64,000 bases of DNA from the NCBI GenBank assembly GCA_046732895.1, contig JBKPNZ010000009.1, forward strand, positions 1 through 64,000, written 5' to 3'. Of the stretch, positions 23,446-32,738 are shown one piece after another (the stretch's first letter is position 1; the number at the start of each line of letters is the position of its first letter). The notes below the pieces were generated by a model. The model was given only the letters and a program-made list of their open reading frames with translations. It ran no database searches and was not told the origin of the DNA. This DNA comes from JBKPNZ01 sp046732895. GTDB lineage: Bacteria > Actinomycetota > Thermoleophilia > Solirubrobacterales > 70-9. The position numbers and the translations under genes were made by a program.

Positions 23446-25745
23446 AGCGCGAGCCACGCACGCGCATGGCCCGCCGGCCCCTTTCCCCTGCTGATCGCCG
23501 TACGCAAGGCCCGCCGTGCCCGACGCCCCGGTCTCGGCGCGGCCTGTGGCGAGTAGCGATGCGCGCGCAGAGCCGCCAGGTATCTCGCGGCGCCCTGGTG
23601 CCCGCGACGGGAAAGGGTCTGCTCCAGTTCCAGCAGCGTCGCTCCCCGGACCGGCTCGCCCGTGAGTGCGAACGCCTCGCGAATCTCGTCGACCTCGCTC
23701 AGCCCTGCAAGGCGGGCGCGCTGGCGCCAGCTCCAGCGCGCGACGGCGACGACGCCGAGTGCCGCAAGGGCGAGCGCCAGCGCGCGCATGGGCGGCCCGG
23801 CCGCCGCGGCGCGTGTCTCCTTTGACGCCTTGGGGGCCGCGGCGGAGCCGTTGCCCCGGCTCGGCCCGATCCCGTTGGGGTTGAGCGGGGCGTCGCCGAT
23901 GTGGCGCCCAGCCCGGCGCAGCTGCGCCGCCGCGCCTTCGGTGCCGAGCTGTGCGGTCGGTTCCGCGGTGGCGCCGCCGGCGACGGCAGGGGCGGCTGCG
24001 GGCGTGGGATCGAATGGAACCCACCCGATCCCCTCGAACCACACCTCAACCCATGAATGGGCGTCGGTGTCCCGCACGACGTATGTATTGCGGCCGTCCT
24101 GAGTCCCCGACGCGAAGCCGGCGGCGACCCGCGCCGGGATCCCGTTCATCCGCAATAGCAGGGCCATGGCGCCGGAGAACTGCTGGCAGTAGCCGATGCG
24201 ATCCTGGAAGAGGAACGCCTGGAGGGGGTACTTTCGCGCCGGCGGGCGCTCGTCGTAGCGGTAGGTCGAGCGCAGGTACTCCTGGATTCGCAAGACGGCG
24301 TCGTAGGTGGTCGGGGCTCCGGCGCCGAGCTGGCGGGCGAGCTTGTACGTGCGCGCGTAGGGCGACTCAAGCATCCGCTCGACCGCCGGAGTGCGTGGCC
24401 CGAAGCCCGAGTGGATGGGCGGTAGACGCAGGTTCGGTGCCGCGAGCGAGGCGTTCACCTGCCCTGGTGGCGGGCTATCGAGGCTGTAGTCGACCGGCAC
24501 GGTGACGCTCGTGTAGGGGGCGAGCTCGCGCGGCACCCGCGCAGCGGCGGCTCGCATCCGGCCGGGGCTGGGGTCCGGCGTGTAGGCATGGACCGAGTAA
24601 GCGTCGCCGGCGCCGAGGTCGTCCGCCGTGGAGGCCGTCCCGTCGTCCGCGATCGCGATGGTGTCGAGTCCATTGGTGTTCAGGATCGGGCCGGGCGAGA
24701 TGAGCAGATCGCCCTGCAGAGCGCCAATCGTCAGCGTGGCCTCGGTCTCCCATGACGACGGCGTCGGGCCGTCCGGCAGTTCGGAACCGGGCGCACCGAC
24801 GCTGGTGGTCGAGGTGACCCAGCGGAAGCCGTCGAAGTGGTCGAGGGTGGTGGCCTTCCAGTAGTGCGGCGCGTCCGAGCTCACCTTGAATACGAGCTCC
24901 CCCTTGCGGGGCCAATCGAGCGGTCCGTAAGTGTGGTCCCAGTCGAACGAGGCCGTGTCGCCGGCGACGATCGTGTTGTAGTTGATGAGCGGGTTGGACG
25001 CCGGCAGGCGCGCCGCCAGCGGCACCGCGACCGCGGCGGCCACCAGCAGCATCGCCAGGGCCGGGAGGGCAGGGGCTCCGCGTGCCCGCGGGAGGAAGAG
25101 CAGCGCCGCCACGCCGAAGAGCAGCAAGAGCCCCGCGACGAGCGGCGCGTGCGGCTGACCCTGGGCGATCGCGGCGGCGTAGAGGCCGACGAGCGTGGCC
25201 GCCGCGAGGGCCACCGGGGCCGAGCGTTCACCGCGGGTCGGCCAGAAGGCGAGGGCCCCGGCGACGCAGATGACCGGTGGTGCGACGAGCAGGGTGCCGA
25301 GCCTGATCCACTCGTCCGGCCCCGCGTATGGCCACTCGGAGATCTGGAAAGCGGCGCTCGCCTGCCCGATTCCCGCTCCGAACTCATCCCAGCCGCGGGG
25401 CCCGAGCAGCCGTAGCGGCAGACCCATCACTACCAGCGCGGCCGCGATCGCCAGGACGAGGATTCCGATCCGCGCCGCAGTGGCTCTCGCGTGGCTGTCC
25501 CCTTCCGAGACCCGCGCGATCGCGATGCCCCCGAACGTGGCGATCGCGATGGCCGCGATGGCTCGAGCCGCCGGCGGGTCCGAGACGAGCGTGACCCAGC
25601 GCGCCATCGCAAAACTCGCCAGCGCCGCGAAGCCCACGGCGCGCAGGAAAACGGGCGAACGGACGAGGGCGCTGCCCGCGCCGAGGACCACCGCGGTCGG
25701 GGTGGACGGCTGGTGCAGCGGTGCCGGGACGGCGATGCTCTTCAT
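23421..25745 (-). CDS. TgpA-like membrane transglutaminase
   Basis: A 774-residue protein. About seven membrane helices occupy the first 240 residues. A periplasmic/extracellular transglutaminase-like domain follows, with C520 (GYCQQFSGAMALLLR), H563 (DAHSWVEVW) and D579 (PFDPT). A further membrane helix lies near residue 665 before a cytoplasmic tail (DUF4129-like, LLELEQTLSRRG). This is the TgpA/TgsA architecture usually encoded with MoxR and DUF58 proteins, as here. Its physiological substrate is unknown; a role in protein cross-linking or surface processing is inferred. The ATG overlaps the DUF58 stop by four bases. Confidence 0.88.
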   Translation of the reverse strand: MKSIAVPAPLHQPSTPTAVVLGAGSALVRSPVFLRAVGFAALASFAMARWVTLVSDPPAARAIAAIAIATFGGIAIARVSEGDSHARATAARIGILVLAIAAALVVMGLPLRLLGPRGWDEFGAGIGQASAAFQISEWPYAGPDEWIRLGTLLVAPPVICVAGALAFWPTRGERSAPVALAAATLVGLYAAAIAQGQPHAPLVAGLLLLFGVAALLFLPRARGAPALPALAMLLVAAAVAVPLAARLPASNPLINYNTIVAGDTASFDWDHTYGPLDWPRKGELVFKVSSDAPHYWKATTLDHFDGFRWVTSTTSVGAPGSELPDGPTPSSWETEATLTIGALQGDLLISPGPILNTNGLDTIAIADDGTASTADDLGAGDAYSVHAYTPDPSPGRMRAAAARVPRELAPYTSVTVPVDYSLDSPPPGQVNASLAAPNLRLPPIHSGFGPRTPAVERMLESPYARTYKLARQLGAGAPTTYDAVLRIQEYLRSTYRYDERPPARKYPLQAFLFQDRIGYCQQFSGAMALLLRMNGIPARVAAGFASGTQDGRNTYVVRDTDAHSWVEVWFEGIGWVPFDPTPAAAPAVAGGATAEPTAQLGTEGAAAQLRRAGRHIGDAPLNPNGIGPSRGNGSAAAPKASKETRAAAAGPPMRALALALAALGVVAVARWSWRQRARLAGLSEVDEIREAFALTGEPVRGATLLELEQTLSRRGHQGAARYLAALRAHRYSPQAAPRPGRRARRALRTAISRGKGPAGHARAWLALPPRLHRR

Positions 25746-26803
25746 GCGGCCCTCTCGGCCGTGCGGCGCAACCTGCGGGCGCCGCATCCGGCGACGGTGA
25801 ATGCCGGGCGCCCGCCGATCGGGATCGCGGGGCCGACCAGGAAGCACTCCGCGGCGTCCAGCACGGCGCGGGCGCGAGGCACGGCTGCGCCCGCGGTGAC
25901 CCAGAAAAGAGTGGTCACGGAGCGCGGGGCGCTGGAGCTTGGCGCTGAGGCGCTGGGACCGACCACCGCCAGTCGTGCCCACAGCGCCGGCCACAGCCGC
26001 AGCGTGGTGTCGACGTACGCGGGGCGGGCATCGCCGGGCAGGAGCAGGCGGCAGCCCCCACCGCTCGCCAGCGTGCGGCAAAGCGAGCCGGCCGCTCGGA
26101 CGGCCTGATCGAGGGCGGACTCGCTCACCGGTTCGTGCGCATCCAGGACGACCAGCGGGGTCGAGTCCGCCTCGGTGATCAGACGACGCTCGACCAGATC
26201 GCCGAGCCTTGCGACCGTCGGCCAGTGGATCCGCGACGCCGGTGCGCCGGAGCGGTACGGACGAAGCCCGTCGAGCTCGTTCTCCTCCGCGCCCCCGCGA
26301 AGGGTCCGGCTCGTGCTCGAGCCGCCGCCCTCGGCAACCAGGTGGCGTACCTGCTCCACGCGCGGCAGGACCAGCACCTCGTACTCGCGACCGGCGACGC
26401 GGCGCTCCGCGAGCCCGAGCGGGTCGGCGATCCGAAGGACGGGGGCGGGTATGCGATGGCGGCCGCGGCGGTCGAAGCTGCGCTCGACCCGCGAGGCGAG
26501 CGGCACCCTGGACCCAGGCGCGAGCCGGAGCCGTAGGGGGTCGCAGCGAAGCTCGCCGCCCGGCGGCGGCCAGCGTCCCGGGCGAGCCCGGACCTCGGCA
26601 CCGAGCGCTTCGCCCTCGACCACCATGGGGCGCTCGACGGATTGCTCGACGGCTGCGCCCACGGCGGCCACGCGGACCCAGAGGGAGGTGCCTGCCGCCA
26701 GCGCGATCAGCGCGATCCCGGGCACGTAGAGCACCGGCATTGCGAGGAGCAGAGCACCGAGGGCGATTCCGGCCCCAAGCCATCCTGCCCCGCGCGCGGT
26801 CAC
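25742..26803 (-). CDS. DUF58 protein (von Willebrand-like, MoxR partner)
   Basis: A 353-residue protein with two N-terminal membrane helices (WLGAGIALGALLLAMPVLYVPGIALIALAAG). The DUF58 core shows the hallmark LRPYRSGAPASRIHWPTVARLGDLVERR near residues 190-220, and LVVLDAHEP follows. DUF58 proteins work with MoxR ATPases, probably in metal insertion or assembly of surface complexes. The start is GTG, overlapping the moxR stop (GTGA), and the stop overlaps the transglutaminase start. The three genes form one tightly coupled operon. Confidence 0.87.
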   Translation of the reverse strand: MTARGAGWLGAGIALGALLLAMPVLYVPGIALIALAAGTSLWVRVAAVGAAVEQSVERPMVVEGEALGAEVRARPGRWPPPGGELRCDPLRLRLAPGSRVPLASRVERSFDRRGRHRIPAPVLRIADPLGLAERRVAGREYEVLVLPRVEQVRHLVAEGGGSSTSRTLRGGAEENELDGLRPYRSGAPASRIHWPTVARLGDLVERRLITEADSTPLVVLDAHEPVSESALDQAVRAAGSLCRTLASGGGCRLLLPGDARPAYVDTTLRLWPALWARLAVVGPSASAPSSSAPRSVTTLFWVTAGAAVPRARAVLDAAECFLVGPAIPIGGRPAFTVAGCGARRLRRTAERAA

Positions 26804-27750
26804 AGCGCCGGGACCTTCTCCACCGCGTCGCGGACGACGGCCCCGGCATCGGTCGTGCCGGCCTCCGGCGCCATCATCAGCCGGTGCGCCAGCACCGGCT
26901 CGGCGAGCGCCTGGACGTCGTCGGGCAGCGCGTGATCGCGCTCGGCGAGCGCCGCATAGGCCTTTGCGGCCTTGAGCAGCATGAGCCCCGCCCGCGGGCT
27001 GGCGCCGAGCTCCGTCCTTGGGTCCTCACGAGTCGCCGTGACGAGCGACACGACGTAGCGCCGGAGCGCCTCGCTCGCGTGCACGCTTGCGGCAGCCTCC
27101 TGGGCCGCCAGCACCTCGGCCACGTCGGCGACGGGGTCGAGGTCGTCGACAAGGTCGCCCTCCGCCTGCTCGGCGATCATCGCCGTCTCGTCGTCCGCCG
27201 AGGGGTAGCCGAGCGACACTCGCACCATGAAGCGGTCAAGCTGCGCCTCCGGCAGCGGGTAGGTGCCCTCGTACTCCACCGGGTTCTGCGTCGCGATCAC
27301 AAGGAAGGGGCGAGCGAGCTCGTGCGTGTGCACGTCGACGGTTACCCGCCGCTCTTGCATGCATTCGAGCAGACCTGACTGGGTCTTCGGCGAGGCGCGG
27401 TTGATTTCGTCGACGAGGACGATGTTGGCGAAGATCGGGCCCGGGCGAAAGTCGAAGCGGGTCTCGCGCTGGTTGTAGACGTTGGTCCCGAGGACGTCGG
27501 CCGGCAGCAGATCGGACGTGCACTGGATCCGCGCGAACTCGGCGCCGATTGAGCGCGAGGCCGCCCGCGCGAGCGAGGTCTTGCCAACGCCGGGGTAGTC
27601 CTCGATCAGGACATGGCCGTCGGCGATGAGCGCCACGATCACCTCGCGAAGCACCCGCTCCGGCACCTTCACGACGCCCGTGATGCTGTCGGTGAGGGTC
27701 GCGCCGAGGGCGGCGACGGCCCGGATGTCTCCCGCGGACCCGGTCGTCAC
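26800..27750 (-). CDS. MoxR-family AAA+ ATPase
   Basis: A 316-residue AAA+ chaperone-type ATPase. Walker A is EDYPGVGKTSLA (K57, T58). Walker B is IVLVDEINRA near residue 110, followed by sensor 1 in FLVIATQNPVEYEGTYPLPEAQLDRF. It is the first gene of the MoxR-DUF58-transglutaminase operon. The start is GTG with a TAAGAT box seven bases upstream. Confidence 0.94.
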   Translation of the reverse strand: MTTGSAGDIRAVAALGATLTDSITGVVKVPERVLREVIVALIADGHVLIEDYPGVGKTSLARAASRSIGAEFARIQCTSDLLPADVLGTNVYNQRETRFDFRPGPIFANIVLVDEINRASPKTQSGLLECMQERRVTVDVHTHELARPFLVIATQNPVEYEGTYPLPEAQLDRFMVRVSLGYPSADDETAMIAEQAEGDLVDDLDPVADVAEVLAAQEAAASVHASEALRRYVVSLVTATREDPRTELGASPRAGLMLLKAAKAYAALAERDHALPDDVQALAEPVLAHRLMMAPEAGTTDAGAVVRDAVEKVPAL

Positions 27751-27757
27751 GGCTCTT

Positions 27758-27763
27758 ATCTTA
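27758..27763 (-). promoter_or_regulatory. Leaderless -10 box (TAAGAT) of the moxR operon
   Basis: Minus-strand TAAGAT lies seven bases before the GTG at 27750, inside an A/T-rich patch unusual for this DNA. Confidence 0.5.
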
Positions 27764-27854
27764 TGAAGGGAACCGATCGGGGCCCATATCTCTCATACGT
27801 CTCAGGCGTCGCTGCGGTTCGTCGGCGCCCGCCCCACGCGTCACAATCAGAGGC

Positions 27855-28925
<1,071 letters not shown>

Positions 28926-28930
28926 GGTGA

Positions 28931-28983
28931 GGTGCTTGAGCACCGAAAGCAGCGTGTCAGGCGGCGAAGCCGCCGCAAGTGAT
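28931..28983 (+). ncRNA. Intergenic two-hairpin element, copy A (prfA/prmC)
   Basis: Hairpin 1 is GGTGC-TTGA-GCACC. It is followed by GAAAG, ten bases containing TGT, hairpin 2 GGCGGC-GAA-GCCGCC, and the tail GCAA. Copy B at 37625 has the same length and layout. Each stem carries a compensatory pair change: T-A to G-C in stem 1 and G-C to T-A in stem 2. The linker GAAAG, the TGT, the GCGAAGC loop and GCAA are unchanged. The element begins five bases after the prfA stop and ends two bases before the prmC ATG, so it would cover the prmC ribosome-binding region. Confidence 0.65.
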
Positions 28984-28985
28984 CC

Positions 28986-29840
28986 ATGAGCCCGGCGCAA
29001 CCAGCGCCCCCCGCCGCCGGAACCGTCCGCGAGGCGATCGGCGCGGCGACGGCGGCAATCGAAGCGGCCGGCGTCCCCAGCGCGCGCCTCGACGCCGAGC
29101 TGCTGCTTGCCGAGGCGGCGGGTCTCGACCGTGCGTCGATCGGGACAGATCCGGATGCGGGCGTCACCCCGCAGGCCGCGCGGCGTTTCGGCGCCATGGT
29201 TCGCCGGCGGGTCATGCGCGAGCCCGTCGCCTACATCCTGGGCCGGAAGGGCTTTCGCGGAATCGACCTCGCCGTCGACGGACGGGCGTTGATCCCGCGG
29301 CCCGAGACGGAGCTCCTCGTCGAGGTGGCGCTGGAGCTCGCGCCGGCGCGCGTCCTCGACGTCGGCACGGGCAGCGGGGCGGTGGCGCTCGCGATCGCCG
29401 ACGAGCTGCCGGCAGCCGACGTCGTCGCGACCGACACGTCGGCCGGCGCCCTGGCCCTGGCGCTCGCCAATGCGGAGCGACTGGGACTCACGGAGCGGGT
29501 GCGCTTCGCGGAGGGGACGCTGCCCGAGGGTGCGGGCTTCGATCTGCTGGTCGCCAACCTGCCCTACGTGAGCGAGCGCGAGTACGCGACGCTTGCCCCC
29601 GAGATCACGCGCTTCGAGCCTCGGGAGGCGCTCGTCGCCGGGGTCACAGGGCTCGAGGCGATCGACCGGCTTCTCGGCGCGCTCTCGCTGGGCGAATGCG
29701 AGACCCCGGTCGTCGCCCTCGAGGTCGGGGCTGGGCAGGCAGACGCGGTCGCGGAGCTCACCCGCCGGGCGGGCTTCGACCGAGTCGAGGCCCGCCGCGA
29801 TCTGGCTGGGATCGCCAGGGTCGTGCTCGGCCGGCGATGA
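28986..29840 (+). CDS. prmC: Release factor glutamine methyltransferase
   Basis: A 284-residue SAM-dependent enzyme that methylates the GGQ glutamine of release factors. A helical N-terminal substrate domain precedes the Rossmann domain with VLDVGTGSGAVALA. The catalytic N-P-P-Y motif reads N191-L-P-Y (VANLPYVSE); Asn and Tyr are kept. There is no Shine-Dalgarno; the two-hairpin element abuts the ATG. The stop overlaps the next start (ATGA). Confidence 0.93.
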   Translation: MSPAQPAPPAAGTVREAIGAATAAIEAAGVPSARLDAELLLAEAAGLDRASIGTDPDAGVTPQAARRFGAMVRRRVMREPVAYILGRKGFRGIDLAVDGRALIPRPETELLVEVALELAPARVLDVGTGSGAVALAIADELPAADVVATDTSAGALALALANAERLGLTERVRFAEGTLPEGAGFDLLVANLPYVSEREYATLAPEITRFEPREALVAGVTGLEAIDRLLGALSLGECETPVVALEVGAGQADAVAELTRRAGFDRVEARRDLAGIARVVLGRR

Positions 29841-30466
29841 CCGAAGTCGTATCCGTCGAGCGCGATGGCGCCGGCGCCGCGCGGGCTGCGCTCGAGCGCA
29901 CCGTGCTCGGGGGCGGGCTCGCCGTCTTTCCCGCTGACACGCTCTACGGGATCGCCTGCGACCCGTCGAATGGCGCCGCAATCGATCGGATCTACTCGCT
30001 CAAGGGACGAGATGAGGGGAAGCCGTCCGCCGTCATGTTCTTCTCGCCCCTCGCGATGCGGGAGCTGGTCTCGACGCTTGGACCCCGCGCGCGTGAGGCG
30101 CTCGGGGTCCTGCTGCCCGGTCCCGTCACCCTCGTGGTCGACAACCCCGGCCGGCTGTATCCGCTCGCTTGCCGAGAGGACCCCGCCCGGCTCGGCGTTC
30201 GCCTCATCGGCGGCCCGCTCCAGGGGGCGCGGTGCGCGCTCTTCCAGACGAGCGCGAACCGCAGTGGCGAACCGGCGCCGAGCCGGTTCGGCGAGGTCGA
30301 CGCCCTGATCCGGGATGCCGCAGACCTTGCGATCGACGGCGGCGAGGTGGGCGGGGAGCCGTCGACCGTGGTGGACCTGACGGCCGTGGATGCCGGGGGA
30401 GACTGGACCGTGCTGCGCGACGGGGCCGTTACGACGGCGGAGCTCGCGGCCCGACTCGACGGCTAG
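29837..30466 (+). CDS. tsaC: L-threonylcarbamoyladenylate synthase (Sua5/YrdC/TsaC)
   Basis: A 209-residue YrdC-fold enzyme that makes threonylcarbamoyl-AMP for the t6A modification of tRNA. Visible motifs are FPADTLYGIACD, the KxR-like SLKGRDEGKP and QTSANRSGEPAP. It is the short form without the C-terminal Sua5 domain. Its ATG overlaps the prmC stop, so prfA-prmC-tsaC is a translation-quality operon. Confidence 0.93.
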   Translation: MTEVVSVERDGAGAARAALERTVLGGGLAVFPADTLYGIACDPSNGAAIDRIYSLKGRDEGKPSAVMFFSPLAMRELVSTLGPRAREALGVLLPGPVTLVVDNPGRLYPLACREDPARLGVRLIGGPLQGARCALFQTSANRSGEPAPSRFGEVDALIRDAADLAIDGGEVGGEPSTVVDLTAVDAGGDWTVLRDGAVTTAELAARLDG

Positions 30467-30469
30467 CCG

Positions 30470-30868
30470 CTAGTCCCCCGATGCGGCCGCCCGCGCATCC
30501 TCGAGCGTGGGGAAGAACTCGATGCGCAGGAGCTTCTCACCACGCAGAGTGACCAGGGCGAGGGCGTCTTGCCCGGCCTCGATGCCGCTGCTCAGCCCGC
30601 GCGCCGTGAGCGTGAACTCGGCGATCACCCTTCCGTTTCCGGCGTCCTCCAGTCGGCGCGGTTCCACTCGAACCCGATCCATCACCCCGTCGAACCCGGC
30701 GAACCAGCGGCGTACGCCGTCGCGGCCACGATACGTGTCCGGCTCGGCGGCGTACTGCGCGGTCGTGACCATCTCGAACTCGGGGTCGATCAGCGGCAGG
30801 GCTTCTTCGAGGCCACGGCTCATCGCCTCGAATCCGCGCTTCACGCTCTCGATGTCCTCAGCCGACAT
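30470..30868 (-). CDS. SnoaL/NTF2-like protein
   Basis: A 132-residue cone-fold protein. Typical features are an N-terminal helix pair (IESVKRGFEAMSRG), LIDPEFEMVTTAQ, YRGRDGVRRWFAGF and a C-terminal beta sheet. Family members are enzymes or binding proteins for small molecules; no catalytic assignment is possible. The start at 30868 lies eight bases from a CATACT hexamer and 24 bases from the divergent rpiB start. Confidence 0.78.
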   Translation of the reverse strand: MSAEDIESVKRGFEAMSRGLEEALPLIDPEFEMVTTAQYAAEPDTYRGRDGVRRWFAGFDGVMDRVRVEPRRLEDAGNGRVIAEFTLTARGLSSGIEAGQDALALVTLRGEKLLRIEFFPTLEDARAAASGD

Positions 30869-30876
30869 GCCCCTGA

Positions 30877-30884
30877 AGTATGGT
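30877..30884. promoter_or_regulatory. Overlapping divergent -10 boxes for the SnoaL-like gene and rpiB
   Basis: AGTATGGT contains TATGGT on the plus strand (30879-30884), eight bases before the rpiB ATG. It also contains CATACT on the minus strand (30882-30877), eight bases before the SnoaL-like ATG. One core could fire in both directions and give two leaderless mRNAs. Confidence 0.45.
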
Positions 30885-30892
30885 CGCGCGCA

Positions 30893-31345
30893 ATGCGGAT
30901 CGCCGTCGGATCGGATCACGCGGGCTTCGAGCTGAAGAGCGAGCTCGCTCCGCTCCTGGCCGCCGACGGCCACGAGGTCGTGGACGTGGGAACCGATTCC
31001 GAGGAGTCGACCGATTACCCGATCTACGCCGCCGCCGCCGCGCGCCTGGTCGCGGGCGGACAGGCGGACCGGGCCGTGCTCGTGTGCGGATCGGGAGTGG
31101 GCGTCTCGATCGTCGCCAACAAGGTCGATGGGATCCGGGCGGTCAACGCCCACGATCCCGACGAGGCCGAGATGAGCCGGCGCCACAACGACGCCAACGT
31201 GCTCGCTCTCGCGGGCCGGCGGCTCGACCCTGGGGCCGCGGCCCCGATCGTCGAGCGGTTCCTGGGGACGGATTTCGAGGGTGGTGGCCGGCACGAGCGT
31301 CGCGTCGAGGAGATCAGCGCGGTCGAGCGCGGCCAGAGCCCCTGA
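30893..31345 (+). CDS. rpiB: Ribose-5-phosphate isomerase B
   Basis: A 150-residue RpiB/LacAB-family isomerase that interconverts ribose 5-phosphate and ribulose 5-phosphate. The opening IAVGSDHAGFELK contains the phosphate-binding Asp-His. CGSGVGVSIVANK holds the catalytic Cys of the family. ARRHNDANVLALAGR-like residues (SRRHNDANVLALAGR) complete the site. The length is usual. It is convergent with glyA; the 30-base gap holds no evident terminator. Confidence 0.93.
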   Translation: MRIAVGSDHAGFELKSELAPLLAADGHEVVDVGTDSEESTDYPIYAAAAARLVAGGQADRAVLVCGSGVGVSIVANKVDGIRAVNAHDPDEAEMSRRHNDANVLALAGRRLDPGAAAPIVERFLGTDFEGGGRHERRVEEISAVERGQSP

Positions 31346-31375
31346 GCGATCGAAAGGGACGAGCCCAGGCGGCGC

Positions 31376-32662
31376 TCAGTCCCGGATGCCGGGGAGCGGG
31401 AAGCCGCTGGTGAACTCGCGCACGTCGGCGGCGATCGAGTCCAGGGCGTCCTCGTCTTCGCGCTTGGCGGCTTCGACCGCGTCGTCCATCCAGCCGGCGA
31501 TGGGCCCCATGTGCTCGGTCGTCATCCCGCGGGTGGTCACTGCCGGCGTCCCCAGCCGGATGCCGGAGGGGTCGAACGGCTTGCGGGGGTCATAGGGGAC
31601 CGTGTTGTAGTTGAGCTCGATGCCGGCCCGGTCGAGCGCCTGCGCCGCCGGCTTGCCGCCGATGTCCTTGTTGGTCAGGTCGACCAGGATGAGGTGGTTG
31701 TCGGTGCCGCCAGAGACGAGGTCGAAGCCCCGCTCAGTGAGCGCCTCGGCGAGTGCTTTGGCGTTCTCGACGATCTGATGGGCGTAGGCGCGGAACTCCT
31801 CGGTTGCCGCCTCGTGCAGGGCAACGGCGATCGCGGCCGTTGTGTGGTTGTGGGGGCCGCCCTGGAGGCCGGGGAAGACGGCGCGATCGAGAGCGGCGCC
31901 ATGCTCTTCGCGCGACATCAGCATCGCTCCGCGCGGTCCGCGCAGGGTCTTGTGGGTGGTGGTCGAGATCACGTCCGCGTGCGGCGCGGGGGAGGGATGA
32001 GCGCCGCCGGCCACGAGCCCCGCGATGTGGGCGATGTCGGCGCAGAGGATGGCGTCGACCTCCTGGGCGATCGAGGCGAAGGCCTCGAAGTCGATCAGGC
32101 GGGGGATCGCGGTGCCGCCGCAGAGGATGAGCTTCGGCCTCTCGGCGACGGCGAGCTCGCGCACCTTGTCCATGTCGACGAGGCCGCTCTCGCGCTCGAC
32201 CTCATACTGCACCGCGCGGAACCACTTGCCGGTGATCGAGACGCCCCAGCCGTGCGTGAGGTGACCACCCATCGGCAGCGCCATGCCCATCACGGTGTCG
32301 CCGGGCTCGAGGAAGGCGAAGTAGACGGCGAAGTTTGCGGGCGATCCCGAGTAGGGCTGGACGTTCGCGTGCTCGACGCCGAACACGGCCTTGGCCCGCT
32401 CGATCGCCAGGTTCTCGACCTGGTCGATGATCTGCTGCCCCTCGTAGTAGCGCTTGCCGGGATACCCCTCGGAGTACTTGTTGGTGAGGAGCGTCCCCGT
32501 CGCCTCGAGCACTGCGCGCGAGACGTAGTTCTCACTCGGGATCAGCCGGATCTTCTCGCCCTGGCGCTCCGCCTCCGCCTCCACCAGCTCGGCGATTCGC
32601 GGATCGACGTCCGCGAGCGCCGCATTCAGGCTGGTGGTTGTCGGGGCGGCGGAATCGGCCAC
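31376..32662 (-). CDS. glyA: Serine hydroxymethyltransferase
   Basis: A 428-residue PLP enzyme converting serine plus tetrahydrofolate to glycine and methylene-THF. The PLP lysine is in TTTHKTLRGPRG (K238 from the GTG). The SENYVS and YSGSPAN segments are intact. Two starts compete. A TTG at 32668 has GAGG eight bases upstream. A GTG at 32662 lies seven bases after a TACGCT box, matching the leaderless pattern of neighbours. The GTG is used here; the difference is two residues. Confidence 0.96.
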   Translation of the reverse strand: MADSAAPTTTSLNAALADVDPRIAELVEAEAERQGEKIRLIPSENYVSRAVLEATGTLLTNKYSEGYPGKRYYEGQQIIDQVENLAIERAKAVFGVEHANVQPYSGSPANFAVYFAFLEPGDTVMGMALPMGGHLTHGWGVSITGKWFRAVQYEVERESGLVDMDKVRELAVAERPKLILCGGTAIPRLIDFEAFASIAQEVDAILCADIAHIAGLVAGGAHPSPAPHADVISTTTHKTLRGPRGAMLMSREEHGAALDRAVFPGLQGGPHNHTTAAIAVALHEAATEEFRAYAHQIVENAKALAEALTERGFDLVSGGTDNHLILVDLTNKDIGGKPAAQALDRAGIELNYNTVPYDPRKPFDPSGIRLGTPAVTTRGMTTEHMGPIAGWMDDAVEAAKREDEDALDSIAADVREFTSGFPLPGIRD

Positions 32663-32669
32663 TTCCAAG

Positions 32670-32675
32670 AGCGTA
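32670..32675 (-). promoter_or_regulatory. Leaderless -10 box (TACGCT) of glyA
   Basis: Minus-strand TACGCT lies seven bases before the GTG at 32662 and only one base from the alternative TTG, so it favours the GTG start. Confidence 0.4.
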
Positions 32676-32738
32676 CCTCGCGCGTGCGACGCGAGCGGGC
32701 AGAGTGCGGGCCGGCGTCCAGAGCGTCGCGATCAGGCG

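Noticed and set aside
28931..28983. Two-hairpin element as a cyclic-di-GMP riboswitch or hammerhead ribozyme
   Set aside because: The GAAA after a hairpin is suggestive, but the CUGANGA core of hammerheads is absent, as are the conserved GEMM bases. It also sits between genes inside operons rather than in a leader.
29556..29567. NLPY in PrmC as a broken catalytic motif
   Set aside because: The essential Asn and Tyr are retained and NLPY variants are, to my knowledge, common in this family, so loss of function is not implied.
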